Under the pieces are notes generated by a model that was given only the letters and a program-made list of their open reading frames with translations, was not told the origin of the DNA and did not search any database. From Alcaligenaceae bacterium CGII-47 (GTDB lineage Bacteria; Pseudomonadota; Gammaproteobacteria; Burkholderiales; Burkholderiaceae_B), in the NCBI GenBank assembly GCA_019166125.1, contig JAHTBO010000002.1, forward strand, positions 312,997 through 376,996: a DNA stretch of 64,000 nt, written 5' to 3'. Shown piece by piece: positions 9,529 to 18,436 of this stretch. Position numbers and translations under genes: made by a program. The first letter of the stretch is position 1; each line of letters starts with the position of its first letter.

Positions 9529-9669
9529 ATGAAAAATATATTTATCGCTATCGTCCTTGTCATGTTCGGTGCAGCAGTCACGATACCGGACGCATCGGCT
9601 CACAGCGGCAGAACCGATAGAAACGGGTGCCACAACGACAACAAAAACGGTGGGCTGCATTGTCATTGA
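9529..9669 (+). CDS. Small secreted YHYH-type peptide
   Basis: 46 residues. A signal peptide (hydrophobic 3-20, cleavage near DASA-HS) is followed by HSGRTDRNGCHNDNKNGGLH and a final CH. The spacing of His, Cys and Asn matches the small 'HSGGTDxxGCHNDxKNGxYHCH' domain found alone or next to secreted nucleases. The mature part would be only about 22 residues, so it is probably a metal-binding mini-domain outside the inner membrane. Function unknown. Confidence 0.6.
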   Translation: MKNIFIAIVLVMFGAAVTIPDASAHSGRTDRNGCHNDNKNGGLHCH

Positions 9670-9703
9670 TGTAACCCGGCGAGCCATCAAGGAGACGATG
9701 ATT

Positions 9704-9892
9704 ATGCAAGATTTTAGACAAGGCATAGTGCCGCTCACGGCGACCTTGGCATTTGGGATCGCGGTTCTATGGATTGCCCTGCCCTTCGCCGTATTCGGTA
9801 TCAAAGAGCGGCTCGACGTGATTCTGGTTGCGCTGAAGACAATGAACAGGGCAGACCGGGATGGGGCGTCATGGGGTTGGCTCGCGCGGTGA
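9704..9892 (+). CDS. Small single-helix membrane protein
   Basis: 62 residues from the ATG at 9704, chosen because AGGAG lies nine bases upstream; the ATG at 9698 is too close to it. One hydrophobic helix covers about residues 9-33, followed by KERLDVILVALKTMNRADRD. It lies 34 bases after the YHYH peptide, so the two are probably co-transcribed. No recognised family. Confidence 0.45.
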   Translation: MQDFRQGIVPLTATLAFGIAVLWIALPFAVFGIKERLDVILVALKTMNRADRDGASWGWLAR

Positions 9893-9966
9893 GCGCAAGC
9901 CTGAATGGCAGTGCAACGTGTATTAAAAAAATATAAATGCGTATTGAGTTTGCGTAATTCGGAATT

Positions 9967-10926
9967 ATGGAATTAATAATGAATATGAACCTTAGAGCCT
10001 TTTTTATTCACAATCCAGAATTGGACAAAGCATCAAGCGATCTATTTCATAAGCTTCAAGAATCATTGAAAAAATCAAAATCCGCAAACGAAAGGCGAAT
10101 GGAGCTAAATTCGGACGACCCAAGCAAAGAGGAAGACTTACTTTCATATTTTAGTGATCCAGATGATGTAAGCTCCGCTCAGTTTTGCACTATGCTGCGT
10201 CTCGCACCAGGGAAAGATGCTCAACACATAAGCAACAAACTATTTAATAAAGATAGATTTTTAATATCTGATCTAGATAGTACTGAGCTAGATGCCGAGG
10301 CTATATATAAAAACCATTATTATTTTAATATTTCAAATAGCTTTTTAGTTACTAACCTTCCCGGAAATACCACAATACTCAGGCTACAAACATATATAAA
10401 TTGGCTAACAAATGCGCTTTATCAAATAAATCCCGTGATTGAAGCAAAAAAGATACAGCAACTAGCAGACATAAAAAATATAACGATCATAGACCCGATC
10501 AGCAACGTTATTTATCCAACTTCTAGTGAAAATGAATCCGAAACTAAAAAGTCGGTCTTTGATCTAGCAAAATACACACTTGACTCAATAAGAAAAATGC
10601 TCACGGACGCAGGGAGTCTTACAGACCATGAACTTTCTCAAATGATTTCAGCAAAATTAATTATAGAGTTTGCAAAACCAAAAAAAGCTGATAGCGAGGA
10701 AATGCAAAGGGCATATTCTGCATTATTAAAACCTGTTGCTGACCTGGATCACCTCTCAATAAGGACTCGCGATAATAAAACAATTACAAAAGGAACGGAT
10801 ATCCAGCGAAGAAAATCTGTTAAAATAGATCTTACTGAAAGTGGTAGAATAAACGAGCAAACTGTCCAACAACAAATGGCACTTTTCTTATTGGAATTAG
10901 AAAATGAAAAGAAGGCTGCTAGTTAG
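9967..10926 (+). CDS. Uncharacterised soluble protein, partner of a membrane protein
   Basis: 319 residues; the start could also be the in-frame ATG at 9979. The sequence is charged, lysine- and asparagine-rich, with no membrane segment and no motif I recognise. Base composition is distinctly AT-rich against the flanking transposition genes, a sign of separate origin. It overlaps the next gene by 23 bases. A soluble protein of about 300 residues coupled to a four-helix protein of about 150 residues is the layout of lambda RexAB and of several abortive-infection pairs; similarity to RexA itself is not apparent. Confidence 0.65.
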   Translation: MELIMNMNLRAFFIHNPELDKASSDLFHKLQESLKKSKSANERRMELNSDDPSKEEDLLSYFSDPDDVSSAQFCTMLRLAPGKDAQHISNKLFNKDRFLISDLDSTELDAEAIYKNHYYFNISNSFLVTNLPGNTTILRLQTYINWLTNALYQINPVIEAKKIQQLADIKNITIIDPISNVIYPTSSENESETKKSVFDLAKYTLDSIRKMLTDAGSLTDHELSQMISAKLIIEFAKPKKADSEEMQRAYSALLKPVADLDHLSIRTRDNKTITKGTDIQRRKSVKIDLTESGRINEQTVQQQMALFLLELENEKKAAS

Positions 10927-11356
10927 CCTAGCCGGGTTGGTGATGTCTATCGCAATTGCGTCTATAACAGACGCAAGGCCAAACGCATCTTTCATGAACA
11001 CCATTTACACCGTAGCCGGCGTCATGTTTTCAATTGGCATGGGTATAATTTGTACGTTTAATCCAGATAAGATTAAGAACAAAGCATATTTCAAGAGTAT
11101 AAAAAATAATATTAATGATGTAAGAAATTCTTTTTTATTTTACTTTGCATTAATTTCTATCGGCTTTCTTGTATATCAGGTGCTGCCAAGCCTCTCTATA
11201 TCTGCATCTATGCCAGGCACAAGAATCATCTTTGATCTCTCGTTATATGTAACAATACTCATAACAATAAGCATTGTCTACTTTATTCTCAATTTTCTTG
11301 CTATTCAAAAACTGAACTTCGATATTTCGGAACGGATCAACAGATCAATTTTGTAA
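10904..11356 (+). CDS. Four-helix membrane protein, partner of the preceding gene
   Basis: 150 residues with four hydrophobic segments at about 4-21, 31-52, 76-98 and 107-134, and little outside the membrane. It starts inside the end of the preceding gene, so production is coupled. A terminator follows at 11367. The topology is that of a small channel or pore such as RexB; a membrane-damaging role in phage defence is inference from layout. Confidence 0.65.
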   Translation: MKRRLLVSLAGLVMSIAIASITDARPNASFMNTIYTVAGVMFSIGMGIICTFNPDKIKNKAYFKSIKNNINDVRNSFLFYFALISIGFLVYQVLPSLSISASMPGTRIIFDLSLYVTILITISIVYFILNFLAIQKLNFDISERINRSIL

Positions 11357-11366
11357 GTCTTTCATC

Positions 11367-11388
11367 AGCCCTCCTCTAAGGGCTTTTG
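11367..11388 (+). terminator. Rho-independent terminator after the membrane-protein pair
   Basis: AGCCCT, loop CCTCTA, AGGGCT, then TTTTGTG, 10 bases after the stop codon at 11356. Confidence 0.65.
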
Positions 11389-11516
11389 TGTGCGTTAGCA
11401 TGCCGGAGAGCTGTATTTGGTAAAATTTGAAGAACGCTATTTATTGAACAATAGAACCGTCTAGAAAACTCAGGTCAAGCCAAAGCTCGCAGAGACGAAC
11501 AAACATAAGCAAAAAA

Positions 11517-13826
11517 TTACTGTCTGAGACATGAAGAAATTAGAGCGTCCAATGTCAAGATAGTCGGCATTTCTATCGTACTGATTTCCCACTTATACCT
11601 ACTAAAGGTTGGAGCTTCTTCGATATCAAATGCAAGATAAAGGGCATCGTCGATAATACCAGGGCAGCCCATCGCTCGCAGCATGGCTGCCGTGAATAAT
11701 TGAGTACCGTTTTCTCTCACTTTTACAAATGATGTAGACGGAAAAAATCCCGGCATACAAATCAGCACATATTCAGCTAATGAAATTTTTGGGTTAATTC
11801 GCAGTGCTGTTCCTGTGGGTTCAATACAATAAATATAAATACCGGCCTTCAGCATCCAATTATAGTGATCAGAACTTTGCGTAGAACCAATTAAGACATT
11901 GATTTCTGCGAGTGGAGGAAGACGTTCACCTGTCTTCTCATCCAGCTCGGGCAGCTGACTGTGAATTTGAATAGGCTTAGTTGTATTGAAAATTCTATAT
12001 GTATGGAAGTCACTTTGCTCTCGCTGCGTAGCGCGATCACATGCATGTTGCACAACATTATTAATAAACTTTTTTATAGCAGTATCGCTACTCCCTGGTT
12101 GAAGCGGAAAAGCACCTAGACCAGGTAATATTTCATTGAACTTCCTCCATCCTTTTTGCGCATCACCAGGATATAGCACATACGCACCATAGGTTCTTCG
12201 GATTGCGTCGCGATACGCGTGCATTTTCAAAAGATCATCTCTTTTATATCTTCCACTACCCAGGCCGGATGCTTCGTCTTGGTAAATACCACTTTCCTTA
12301 CCAAATATCTCTTGTAAATCATCAATCCGATATTTAGCGTCGAAATGAACATGCACCATCATGTCTTGGCGTTCTGCCTCACCCGCTCTCAACTCGCTGG
12401 GCCAAAGACTCAACGTGTAATCGGGTCTCATTCCCTCGGTCCATGAACCAGCGACGTCACGCTGACTGTCCTTTCCAAAGGGACGGTTATAGGAAAACTG
12501 CACACTTAGCGATCGCCCTCCTATAACTCGCGTCGCATCAAAAGCCAAGTGCTTACCAGACTTGAGCTTTATACCAAAGCCGTCGTCGGTTTGCTCCATC
12601 AGGGTTTCTACCAACGGCGTCGTCCAATCGAAGTAGCTGGATACTATCGAGAGCAATTTGAAAAAGACCCAATATTCATATAAAGTCGCAATGTCGCGCT
12701 GACCTGCGCCATACACATCATCTCCGCCATTCCATGTCAAGCGCGCGGCCATATCGAATTTTAGCCAAGCCTGAAAAAGTTCCCGATACCCCTCTTTCCG
12801 ATGAAGCACTGTGCTTCTCAGAGGAAGGGTATTGAGCTCAGGCAGATTGCGAAATATGTCTGCATTCAGTGAGCGGACCAAATTACTTTCCAAAGCCAAA
12901 ATTTGAATCCGCAAGCGCGAATCGGCTTCACTCTTCTTTAATCCTCTTCGGGCCTTGTCAGCCGCCAATTCCTCCAGCTTGCGCCCCATGCGCCTTAAGA
13001 ATGCGACGAATTTCTCCAACACAAATTTAACAAAGCGATTTTCCTCGGTATCGTTTGTTTGAGCGCTCCGACATGTTGAGATACGCTCTGGAACTGAGCG
13101 TATGGCCGCAGCTAAAGAATGGGAAGAGGGCACAGGCACTCGCCTTGGCGCCTTTGCAATTTCGCGCATAGTCTTGGCATTTGCCCTGAACCCTCGGCGC
13201 ACATCAATTATTCGTTCTTCCGCCTCCCAGCGAATATGAGGATGCGTCGAGATGCGATGCAACGCATCTCGAAATGATCGGGAATTGATAAGCGCTCGCA
13301 GAAATGAAAATCTCTGGTGGATCGTTGAGGACGAGTTGCCTGGAGACGGAGCAACCTTCATGCTAGTAGGTGCTCTTAGCTCCATTGCCAAGCCTACACA
13401 AGCCTCTGTTATGTCTTCAAGCATGAGCCGATAATGATCTCGATGCCCAAGTTTTCTAGGCCTTATCTCTATAGAGGTGCTACCGCAAAACGCTCCAGCA
13501 TTATTCAATACCAGAAGTATTAATTTACCGGTGTTCAGTCCTGTCACCAGCGTTCCACAATGTGCCAAGCGTGGATTTGAACTTGGGGAAACGATACCGC
13601 CCCCAGACTCCTCTATTAGGCTATATCCAGGAACAGATAGCTCGTACTCGTAGCGCAGTCCCTCTAAAATCTGTATTGGCTCTTCGCCGAATTCGGCTGC
13701 CTCAGACGGCGTTAAGCGCTGAATTGCTAAATCAATCCCTATTGGCGCGTAAATCGTCATCGCGATGGGGTTGTCGTCTGCGGAACCAGAAAACATGACA
13801 ACCTCGCTCGACATTGCTTTGGACAT
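11517..13826 (-). CDS. DUF2357 / McrC-like restriction endonuclease subunit
   Basis: 769 residues. The N-terminal half is the DUF2357-type domain and a long helical linker; the nuclease is at about 440-560 with the PD-(D/E)xK pattern RPDYTLSLW followed by VHVHFDAKYRIDD. This is the nuclease subunit that pairs with a McrB-like AAA motor, as in LlaJI (R2) and BsuMI (YdjA). It follows the motor gene directly on the minus strand as the last gene of a four-gene operon. Cleavage would depend on nucleotide-driven translocation by the partner. Confidence 0.85.
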   Translation of the reverse strand: MSKAMSSEVVMFSGSADDNPIAMTIYAPIGIDLAIQRLTPSEAAEFGEEPIQILEGLRYEYELSVPGYSLIEESGGGIVSPSSNPRLAHCGTLVTGLNTGKLILLVLNNAGAFCGSTSIEIRPRKLGHRDHYRLMLEDITEACVGLAMELRAPTSMKVAPSPGNSSSTIHQRFSFLRALINSRSFRDALHRISTHPHIRWEAEERIIDVRRGFRANAKTMREIAKAPRRVPVPSSHSLAAAIRSVPERISTCRSAQTNDTEENRFVKFVLEKFVAFLRRMGRKLEELAADKARRGLKKSEADSRLRIQILALESNLVRSLNADIFRNLPELNTLPLRSTVLHRKEGYRELFQAWLKFDMAARLTWNGGDDVYGAGQRDIATLYEYWVFFKLLSIVSSYFDWTTPLVETLMEQTDDGFGIKLKSGKHLAFDATRVIGGRSLSVQFSYNRPFGKDSQRDVAGSWTEGMRPDYTLSLWPSELRAGEAERQDMMVHVHFDAKYRIDDLQEIFGKESGIYQDEASGLGSGRYKRDDLLKMHAYRDAIRRTYGAYVLYPGDAQKGWRKFNEILPGLGAFPLQPGSSDTAIKKFINNVVQHACDRATQREQSDFHTYRIFNTTKPIQIHSQLPELDEKTGERLPPLAEINVLIGSTQSSDHYNWMLKAGIYIYCIEPTGTALRINPKISLAEYVLICMPGFFPSTSFVKVRENGTQLFTAAMLRAMGCPGIIDDALYLAFDIEEAPTFSRYKWEISTIEMPTILTLDALISSCLRQ

Positions 13827-15614
13827 TTATGCCTCGGCAAAACTTGTGAAACCGTCCTTTAAGCGATCCTGCATCCGACTAATTTTCTTTAAGCTATAAA
13901 CGCACTCGTTCGTTGCACAAAATGTATGCAGCTTATCAAGAACAGGCCCTAGTCGCCGCTCGGAGCCATGAAGTTTTGGTAGTAATTTTTGTAAAACTTG
14001 TTGATCTAATGCGTCGTTCAGTTTCCAACCTGGTCCAGCGAGGTAGGCATGAAAGAAAACAAATCTATTGATCTCAATGGCTGTTCTAAATCCAAACTCA
14101 CTACCAATTTCAGCCAACCCTTCAAAAATTTGCACAAGCTTATTATTGAGTAATGCCGCTATATCCATACCTCCTGTCACTGTGGCATCAAGCGACGATA
14201 ACTGGACATCTTGCCTGGCGCAAGCAGCCACGAATGGCAGCGCGTAAGAGGCTCCCATTCCTGCAAGTGCATCTAGTGCAACGGCCTTTGGTTCTTTTAG
14301 AAATATACTTATATCCGCGGAAGATGCACGAAATTCAATGACATTTGCGCGATCAAGCACCTTAGGTGAGAACATATATGTCGTTTCGTCAACATTAACA
14401 GTTCCAATGATAAATAAATTCGAAGGAAATTTTATCTTCGCAGGGATTCCCGCCTCATCCACATCACTACTTTTTAAGTTATAAGGTGAAGCATGTAGAG
14501 CTATTTCTTGCCCTGACTCAATCGCTGAAAGAATATCAGAAAAGTAACGTTCAACATGCGACAAGTTCATCTCGTCTAGAATAAGGAAATATGGCTTGAG
14601 CGGGTCCCTTGCAGCACTCAAGATGATATCCAAAGTACCCGTTGTCGGCTTGCAGTACCGCCCTGCTTGCAACGCATCTTGGTATCCAAGTATATTTTCG
14701 TTTGAAGTCCAATCCGCTCCGACAGCTACAATGCGATATTGATCTGAAGAAGCCGAAATCCACGCTGCAAATGCGTGTGCTAATTTTGTTTTTCCCGACC
14801 CAGAAAGGCCGGTTAGAATGAGAAACGGCTTTGCGAGTAATGATGAGATAAAGTTTCGAGGAAGGGTCGATGTGAGTGCGAGATTTGCTAATTGGGCCGA
14901 GTCTGCAAATGCTGAATCAATGCCCAAAATAGTGGACTTAGCCTCCTCGGGCGGAATCTGCTGTGCGTTGTCTTTTGAGGCGGCAAGGCGCGCCAAAATA
15001 GCTTTGTCCCATACTCTCCAAACTTTCCCAGAACTAATACCACCAGCTCTTTCCAAGATCTTTAACATCAACGCTAGTCTTCTCTTTGGAGTACTTGGAA
15101 TATCAGAACCCACCTGAGCTTGCGCCGTGTCAAGAGTATCTGCCAAGATATCCACGCCAGGCCGATATGCTGTCTCGATACCGAAAAACACCTCTTCAAG
15201 TGACAGCGGTTTACCTGCATTCAAAAAACCACTTGCCAAAATGCAGAAAGGATATTCATCATTCTCTGTATAGCTTTCACAAAAACCCATCATACAATCG
15301 CGAGCACTCAACGTACCCTCTGCAACTTGACGGCCAATCGTAGTTAACTGAAAAGTATCGTCAAATGTCACAACACCAGTGATGGCCCAAGGCTTGGAAA
15401 AGTCACGAAAATACGGTCGAAATATTCCATTATCAATATCCTTCCACTTCAGTCCCGGCAAGTTCGCTTCAAGCTCCGCATAGATTGGCGCGTCCTTGTC
15501 ATAAACGCGCTCTCCCTCATGGCGCGCAACCGCCTCGATCAGGCCAAGCCATACATCCGCATTCCACGCGCCTTCCGAGCCATCATCGATCTTTGTCCAA
15601 GCTCTATAGGCCAT
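13827..15614 (-). CDS. McrB-like AAA+ motor subunit of a restriction system
   Basis: 595 residues. The N-terminal 250 residues are probably the target-recognition part. The AAA+ module follows: Walker A LTGLSGSGKTKLA at about 266-278, Walker B FLILDEMNLSHVERYFSD at about 340 (the DEMNL form typical of McrB), and sensor region FIIGTVNVDETTYMFSPKVL. McrB usually hydrolyses GTP; which nucleotide this one uses cannot be seen. It overlaps the methyltransferase gene by 11 bases and abuts the nuclease gene. Confidence 0.87.
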   Translation of the reverse strand: MAYRAWTKIDDGSEGAWNADVWLGLIEAVARHEGERVYDKDAPIYAELEANLPGLKWKDIDNGIFRPYFRDFSKPWAITGVVTFDDTFQLTTIGRQVAEGTLSARDCMMGFCESYTENDEYPFCILASGFLNAGKPLSLEEVFFGIETAYRPGVDILADTLDTAQAQVGSDIPSTPKRRLALMLKILERAGGISSGKVWRVWDKAILARLAASKDNAQQIPPEEAKSTILGIDSAFADSAQLANLALTSTLPRNFISSLLAKPFLILTGLSGSGKTKLAHAFAAWISASSDQYRIVAVGADWTSNENILGYQDALQAGRYCKPTTGTLDIILSAARDPLKPYFLILDEMNLSHVERYFSDILSAIESGQEIALHASPYNLKSSDVDEAGIPAKIKFPSNLFIIGTVNVDETTYMFSPKVLDRANVIEFRASSADISIFLKEPKAVALDALAGMGASYALPFVAACARQDVQLSSLDATVTGGMDIAALLNNKLVQIFEGLAEIGSEFGFRTAIEINRFVFFHAYLAGPGWKLNDALDQQVLQKLLPKLHGSERRLGPVLDKLHTFCATNECVYSLKKISRMQDRLKDGFTSFAEA

Positions 15615-16848
15615 CTATATTTTCCTCGAAGAGGTTATCCTGTCCAAGAAGTGAAACAAGCTGCTTAAAACTGCGCCGTTCACCTCCGAAAAATTTCTGC
15701 ATGATCTCACGGCCAACAACCGCCGCGAGTAGCGGTGGTACCGCATTACCTACCTGCCTAATAGGATGGCGAGAAGTCCCGGAAAAGGCCCACCAATCTG
15801 GAAACGTTTGCATCCGAGCGGACTCACGCGGAGAAACCTCACGCGGCTCAGTCGGATGCACATGGCCTTTCCCACCACCTTTATCTGAGCCGACGATAAT
15901 GGTGTAGCTTGGTCTTTCTGGATCAAGTTTATTTATCCTTGTCTTTGAGTCCCGCTCACCGTGTTTAAGATTTCTATAGCGGTCAATGATGCGTTGACTA
16001 TGCATACGGCTAGTATGATTTGCAAGCAATGTACCCAAAGGAGGCAGCCCACGTAGGCCATCGCTCACTGTTCTGTATGGCAAGAGATTGCCCTCCACAT
16101 CTTGATACTTATTGGGAACAGCCGCACAAATCTTGGGGATACACTCGAGTTTCTTGCCGTTAAGATTACCAATAATAAAAATGCGATCGCGGAACTGAGG
16201 CACGCCATATTCCGCCGCATTCAAGCGGAAAACGGAGAGCGTATAATTAATGTCCTCGCCGGGCTTTCCCAATTGAGCACAAAGCTCCTTGAATGTCTCG
16301 CCTCCATGGATTGTCAAAAGACCAAAAACATTCTCAAACACAAAGGCTTTAGGCTTTATTTCCCTCAACAAGCGGAGGTACTGATTGGGAAGAAGACCGC
16401 GTGGATCGTTAACGCCCTGCCTCTTACCAAAGATACTGAATGCCTGGCAGGGAGGCCCCCCAGCCATTAAGTCAACCTCTCCTTTTTTAACTCCTGCTGC
16501 TTTCATCACATCCTTAGACGAAAGCTGTATCACGTCCGCTTGCTGTATCGCTGCTGATTGTAAAAATGGGAGTTTGGCAGTTGCACAATAATCCTTTCCC
16601 ATTTGAAGCGTCTGGCAGCTATGATAATCAATATCTGTGGCAAAAACCGTCTCAAAACCTGCTGCCTCAAGGCCTAGATCAAGGCCGCCGCCCCCACTAA
16701 AAAACGAAATCAGCTTACGCGTTTTTTTCTGAGACGAGTTGGCAGCTTGTTCCCTTTTTCGCTTCTTGGCGACCGCAATAGAACCGCGCTCCAAAAGCTC
16801 TTCGCTGCCACCATCTATAACCCCCACCCGATCATCCATTGCTTTCAT
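15604..16848 (-). CDS. DNA (cytosine-5-)-methyltransferase
   Basis: 414 residues with the m5C motifs in order: I (FFSGGGGLDLGLEAAGF), IV (GGPPCQAFSIFGKR, catalytic Cys), VI (FVFENVFGLL), VIII (QFRDRIFIIG) and X (RQVGNAVPPLLAA). The variable target-recognition region lies before motif X. It would protect host DNA from the McrBC-like pair encoded immediately downstream. A single methyltransferase suggests a palindromic site; LlaJI, with an asymmetric site, needs two. It starts on the ATGA that ends the small upstream gene. Confidence 0.93.
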   Translation of the reverse strand: MKAMDDRVGVIDGGSEELLERGSIAVAKKRKREQAANSSQKKTRKLISFFSGGGGLDLGLEAAGFETVFATDIDYHSCQTLQMGKDYCATAKLPFLQSAAIQQADVIQLSSKDVMKAAGVKKGEVDLMAGGPPCQAFSIFGKRQGVNDPRGLLPNQYLRLLREIKPKAFVFENVFGLLTIHGGETFKELCAQLGKPGEDINYTLSVFRLNAAEYGVPQFRDRIFIIGNLNGKKLECIPKICAAVPNKYQDVEGNLLPYRTVSDGLRGLPPLGTLLANHTSRMHSQRIIDRYRNLKHGERDSKTRINKLDPERPSYTIIVGSDKGGGKGHVHPTEPREVSPRESARMQTFPDWWAFSGTSRHPIRQVGNAVPPLLAAVVGREIMQKFFGGERRSFKQLVSLLGQDNLFEENIDGL

Positions 16849-17054
16849 CCTTTGCTACTATTTGTCTGATCTGATGAGTTTTCTTGCTGATCGCCAAATA
16901 TAGACAATTGCCTATTGTTGCGTATGTACTCCTCAGCTCGAACAATGAACCAGCTCTTCAATGTCTGTCCGTCGCGGCTAAGCGCAGCATGCAGCTCACG
17001 CTTCATGTCCGGCGCCATCTCAATCACGATACGCCCACTTCCACCAACACTCAT
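16845..17054 (-). CDS. Small ribbon-helix-helix-like protein leading the restriction operon
   Basis: 69 residues. A short strand (GRIVIEMAP) followed by helices (DMKRELHAALSRDGQTLKSW and FIVRAEEYIRNN) fits the CopG/Arc ribbon-helix-helix pattern; the last 20 residues are polar and probably disordered. It is the first gene of the operon and overlaps the methyltransferase start by 4 bases. A controller that delays nuclease production is a reasonable inference, as restriction operons often encode one, though C-proteins are usually HTH rather than RHH. Confidence 0.65.
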   Translation of the reverse strand: MSVGGSGRIVIEMAPDMKRELHAALSRDGQTLKSWFIVRAEEYIRNNRQLSIFGDQQENSSDQTNSSKG

Positions 17055-17481
17055 TTAAGCCCCATACGCATGTTACATAACAAAGGTAATATACTATATG
17101 GAGTTGTACATTTTCTAGCTTTCCGATCAGTTTTTTGACGAAAAATAATTTAATTTTGCGACAGCATGGCAAAGGGCGAGGAAATTATACAAGTCACGAT
17201 ATATACTGTACATTAACACAGTTGAAAGCAAGTGGCCTATAGAGGCTCTGCAACGCTAAATTTCGCCTTCTGCAACAGACGATCACGGAAGTTTGGTGCG
17301 CTGAGCACGGTTTGAGGTCACCATGATGCTGCGCTTGCAGCAGCTCGACGCTGGTCGGCGTGATGATCGGCGCGAGAAAAGATCATTGAAAATAAGCATG
17401 TCGAGCTCAAGCGGCCTACGCGACAGTTCCTGCTGCTCATTGGGACTAAGTCCCTGTTTAGGGTATTGTTGAATCAATTTC

Positions 17482-17522
17482 CAGCGATCAGGATAGCGTG
17501 CCGTGCCATATCCTGATCGCTG
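17482..17522. repeat. Perfect 14-bp inverted repeat (hairpin)
   Basis: CAGCGATCAGGATA (17482-17495) pairs perfectly with TATCCTGATCGCTG (17509-17522) around a 13-base loop. No T-run follows on either strand. It may be an operator, a folded RNA or a relic of a mobile element end. Confidence 0.6.
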
Positions 17523-17681
17523 AGGCAATATTCGATGTTCAGGCGTACCTTTTACACGACACGCTGTCCTTTTGTTATGCCAACTCAACTTTTAGCTTGC
17601 AAAAGACTCGTCGCGTTTGATAGGCTTTCTCCATAGGGAACAATTTTTGTTTTATTCCTTCATACAGAATTGAATCACATC

Positions 17682-17762
17682 ATGAACTACCGCAACCACA
17701 TCAATTCGAGCATAGCGATTACCACTACGGTGGTCGTTATAGCTGTGTGCGCGGGGACATGA
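17682..17762 (+). CDS. Possible 26-residue hydrophobic peptide
   Basis: ATG to TGA encoding MNYRNHINSSIAITTTVVVI and AVCAGT. One short hydrophobic stretch; no clear ribosome-binding site. It ends about 30 bases before a terminator, so it might be a leader or membrane peptide, but chance is equally possible. Confidence 0.2.
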   Translation: MNYRNHINSSIAITTTVVVIAVCAGT

Positions 17763-17790
17763 TGTCGTGACCGATTGAATCAGTCATATA

Positions 17791-17824
17791 CAAGCCCCGC
17801 CACCGCTGCGGGGCTTGTTGCTTT
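17791..17824 (+). terminator. Strong rho-independent terminator
   Basis: CAAGCCCCGC (17791-17800), loop CACCGCT, GCGGGGCTTG (17808-17817), then TTGCTTTT. It isolates the following phosphoesterase block from upstream transcription. Confidence 0.75.
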
Positions 17825-18004
17825 TGGGGCTCCGCCAAATCATAGGCACAGATAGGAGCTTTCCATGCCGTTCATACCACTCACATACGATCAAACCTTC
17901 TAGGCAAAGTCCGAACCCGTAGCTCGGGTTGTCGATCTCTTTGCCCCGAAGGGCGATCACGTCCTTCTTGCCATTTCCCCTGTTTTATTTATCGGAGACT
18001 GATT

Positions 18005-18397
18005 ATGTCCGAGGCACGCGCTCGTCTTGACGCTTTACCCGCCACCTACCCCCGCCTCTTTCCCAAGGGTCCAGTGCCTTGGGGTTTTGCGGTGAGTGAT
18101 GGCTGGGGCCACCTTATCGAAACCCTGTGTGCTCGTCTAGACACGATTTTGCAGGACGCTCCAGGCGCATCGATAGAGGTTATCCAGGTCAAAGAGAAGT
18201 TCGGTGCCTTGCGTTTTTACTACTCGGTGCATCACGCGGATGACAGCACGGAACAAGCCCTACGTCAGGCGGTCGATTTAGCAGCCAGAGCCAGTGCACA
18301 TATCTGTGAGCGGTGTGGGCGCCCAAGCGAGCTCACGAGTAACGACGGGTGGTATAGCACCGTATGCCCTGCTTGTCGCTCGGCTACCAGCCGATAG
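18005..18397 (+). CDS. Conserved hypothetical protein with C-terminal zinc ribbon
   Basis: 130 residues with GGAG upstream of the ATG. The pattern VPWGFAVSDGWGHLIETLCARL, then VIQVKEKFGALRFYYS, then CERCGRP with a later CPAC belongs to a small family of unknown function found in phages and accessory regions. It precedes the AAA gene by 39 bases in the same direction and may belong with it. Confidence 0.7.
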   Translation: MSEARARLDALPATYPRLFPKGPVPWGFAVSDGWGHLIETLCARLDTILQDAPGASIEVIQVKEKFGALRFYYSVHHADDSTEQALRQAVDLAARASAHICERCGRPSELTSNDGWYSTVCPACRSATSR

Positions 18398-18436
18398 CGT
18401 GAACAACTGATTGAACGGGAAATAGGAGTAAAACCC

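Larger units (their letters stand above)
17055..18004. other. Long intergenic stretch, no convincing gene
   Basis: 950 bases. The part nearest 17055 must hold the promoter of the leftward restriction operon; it is AT-rich and TGTACATT occurs twice (near 17104 and 17206). It also holds a strong hairpin (17482-17522), a very short hydrophobic frame (17682-17762) and a terminator (17791-17824). A minus-strand frame of 101 codons (17283-17588) runs through the hairpin and looks unlike a protein, so I do not call it. Confidence 0.6.

Noticed and set aside
17283-17588. Minus-strand frame of 101 codons
   Set aside because: It runs through a perfect 14-bp inverted repeat, has no ribosome-binding site and an unprotein-like composition rich in Arg and Ser at the end.
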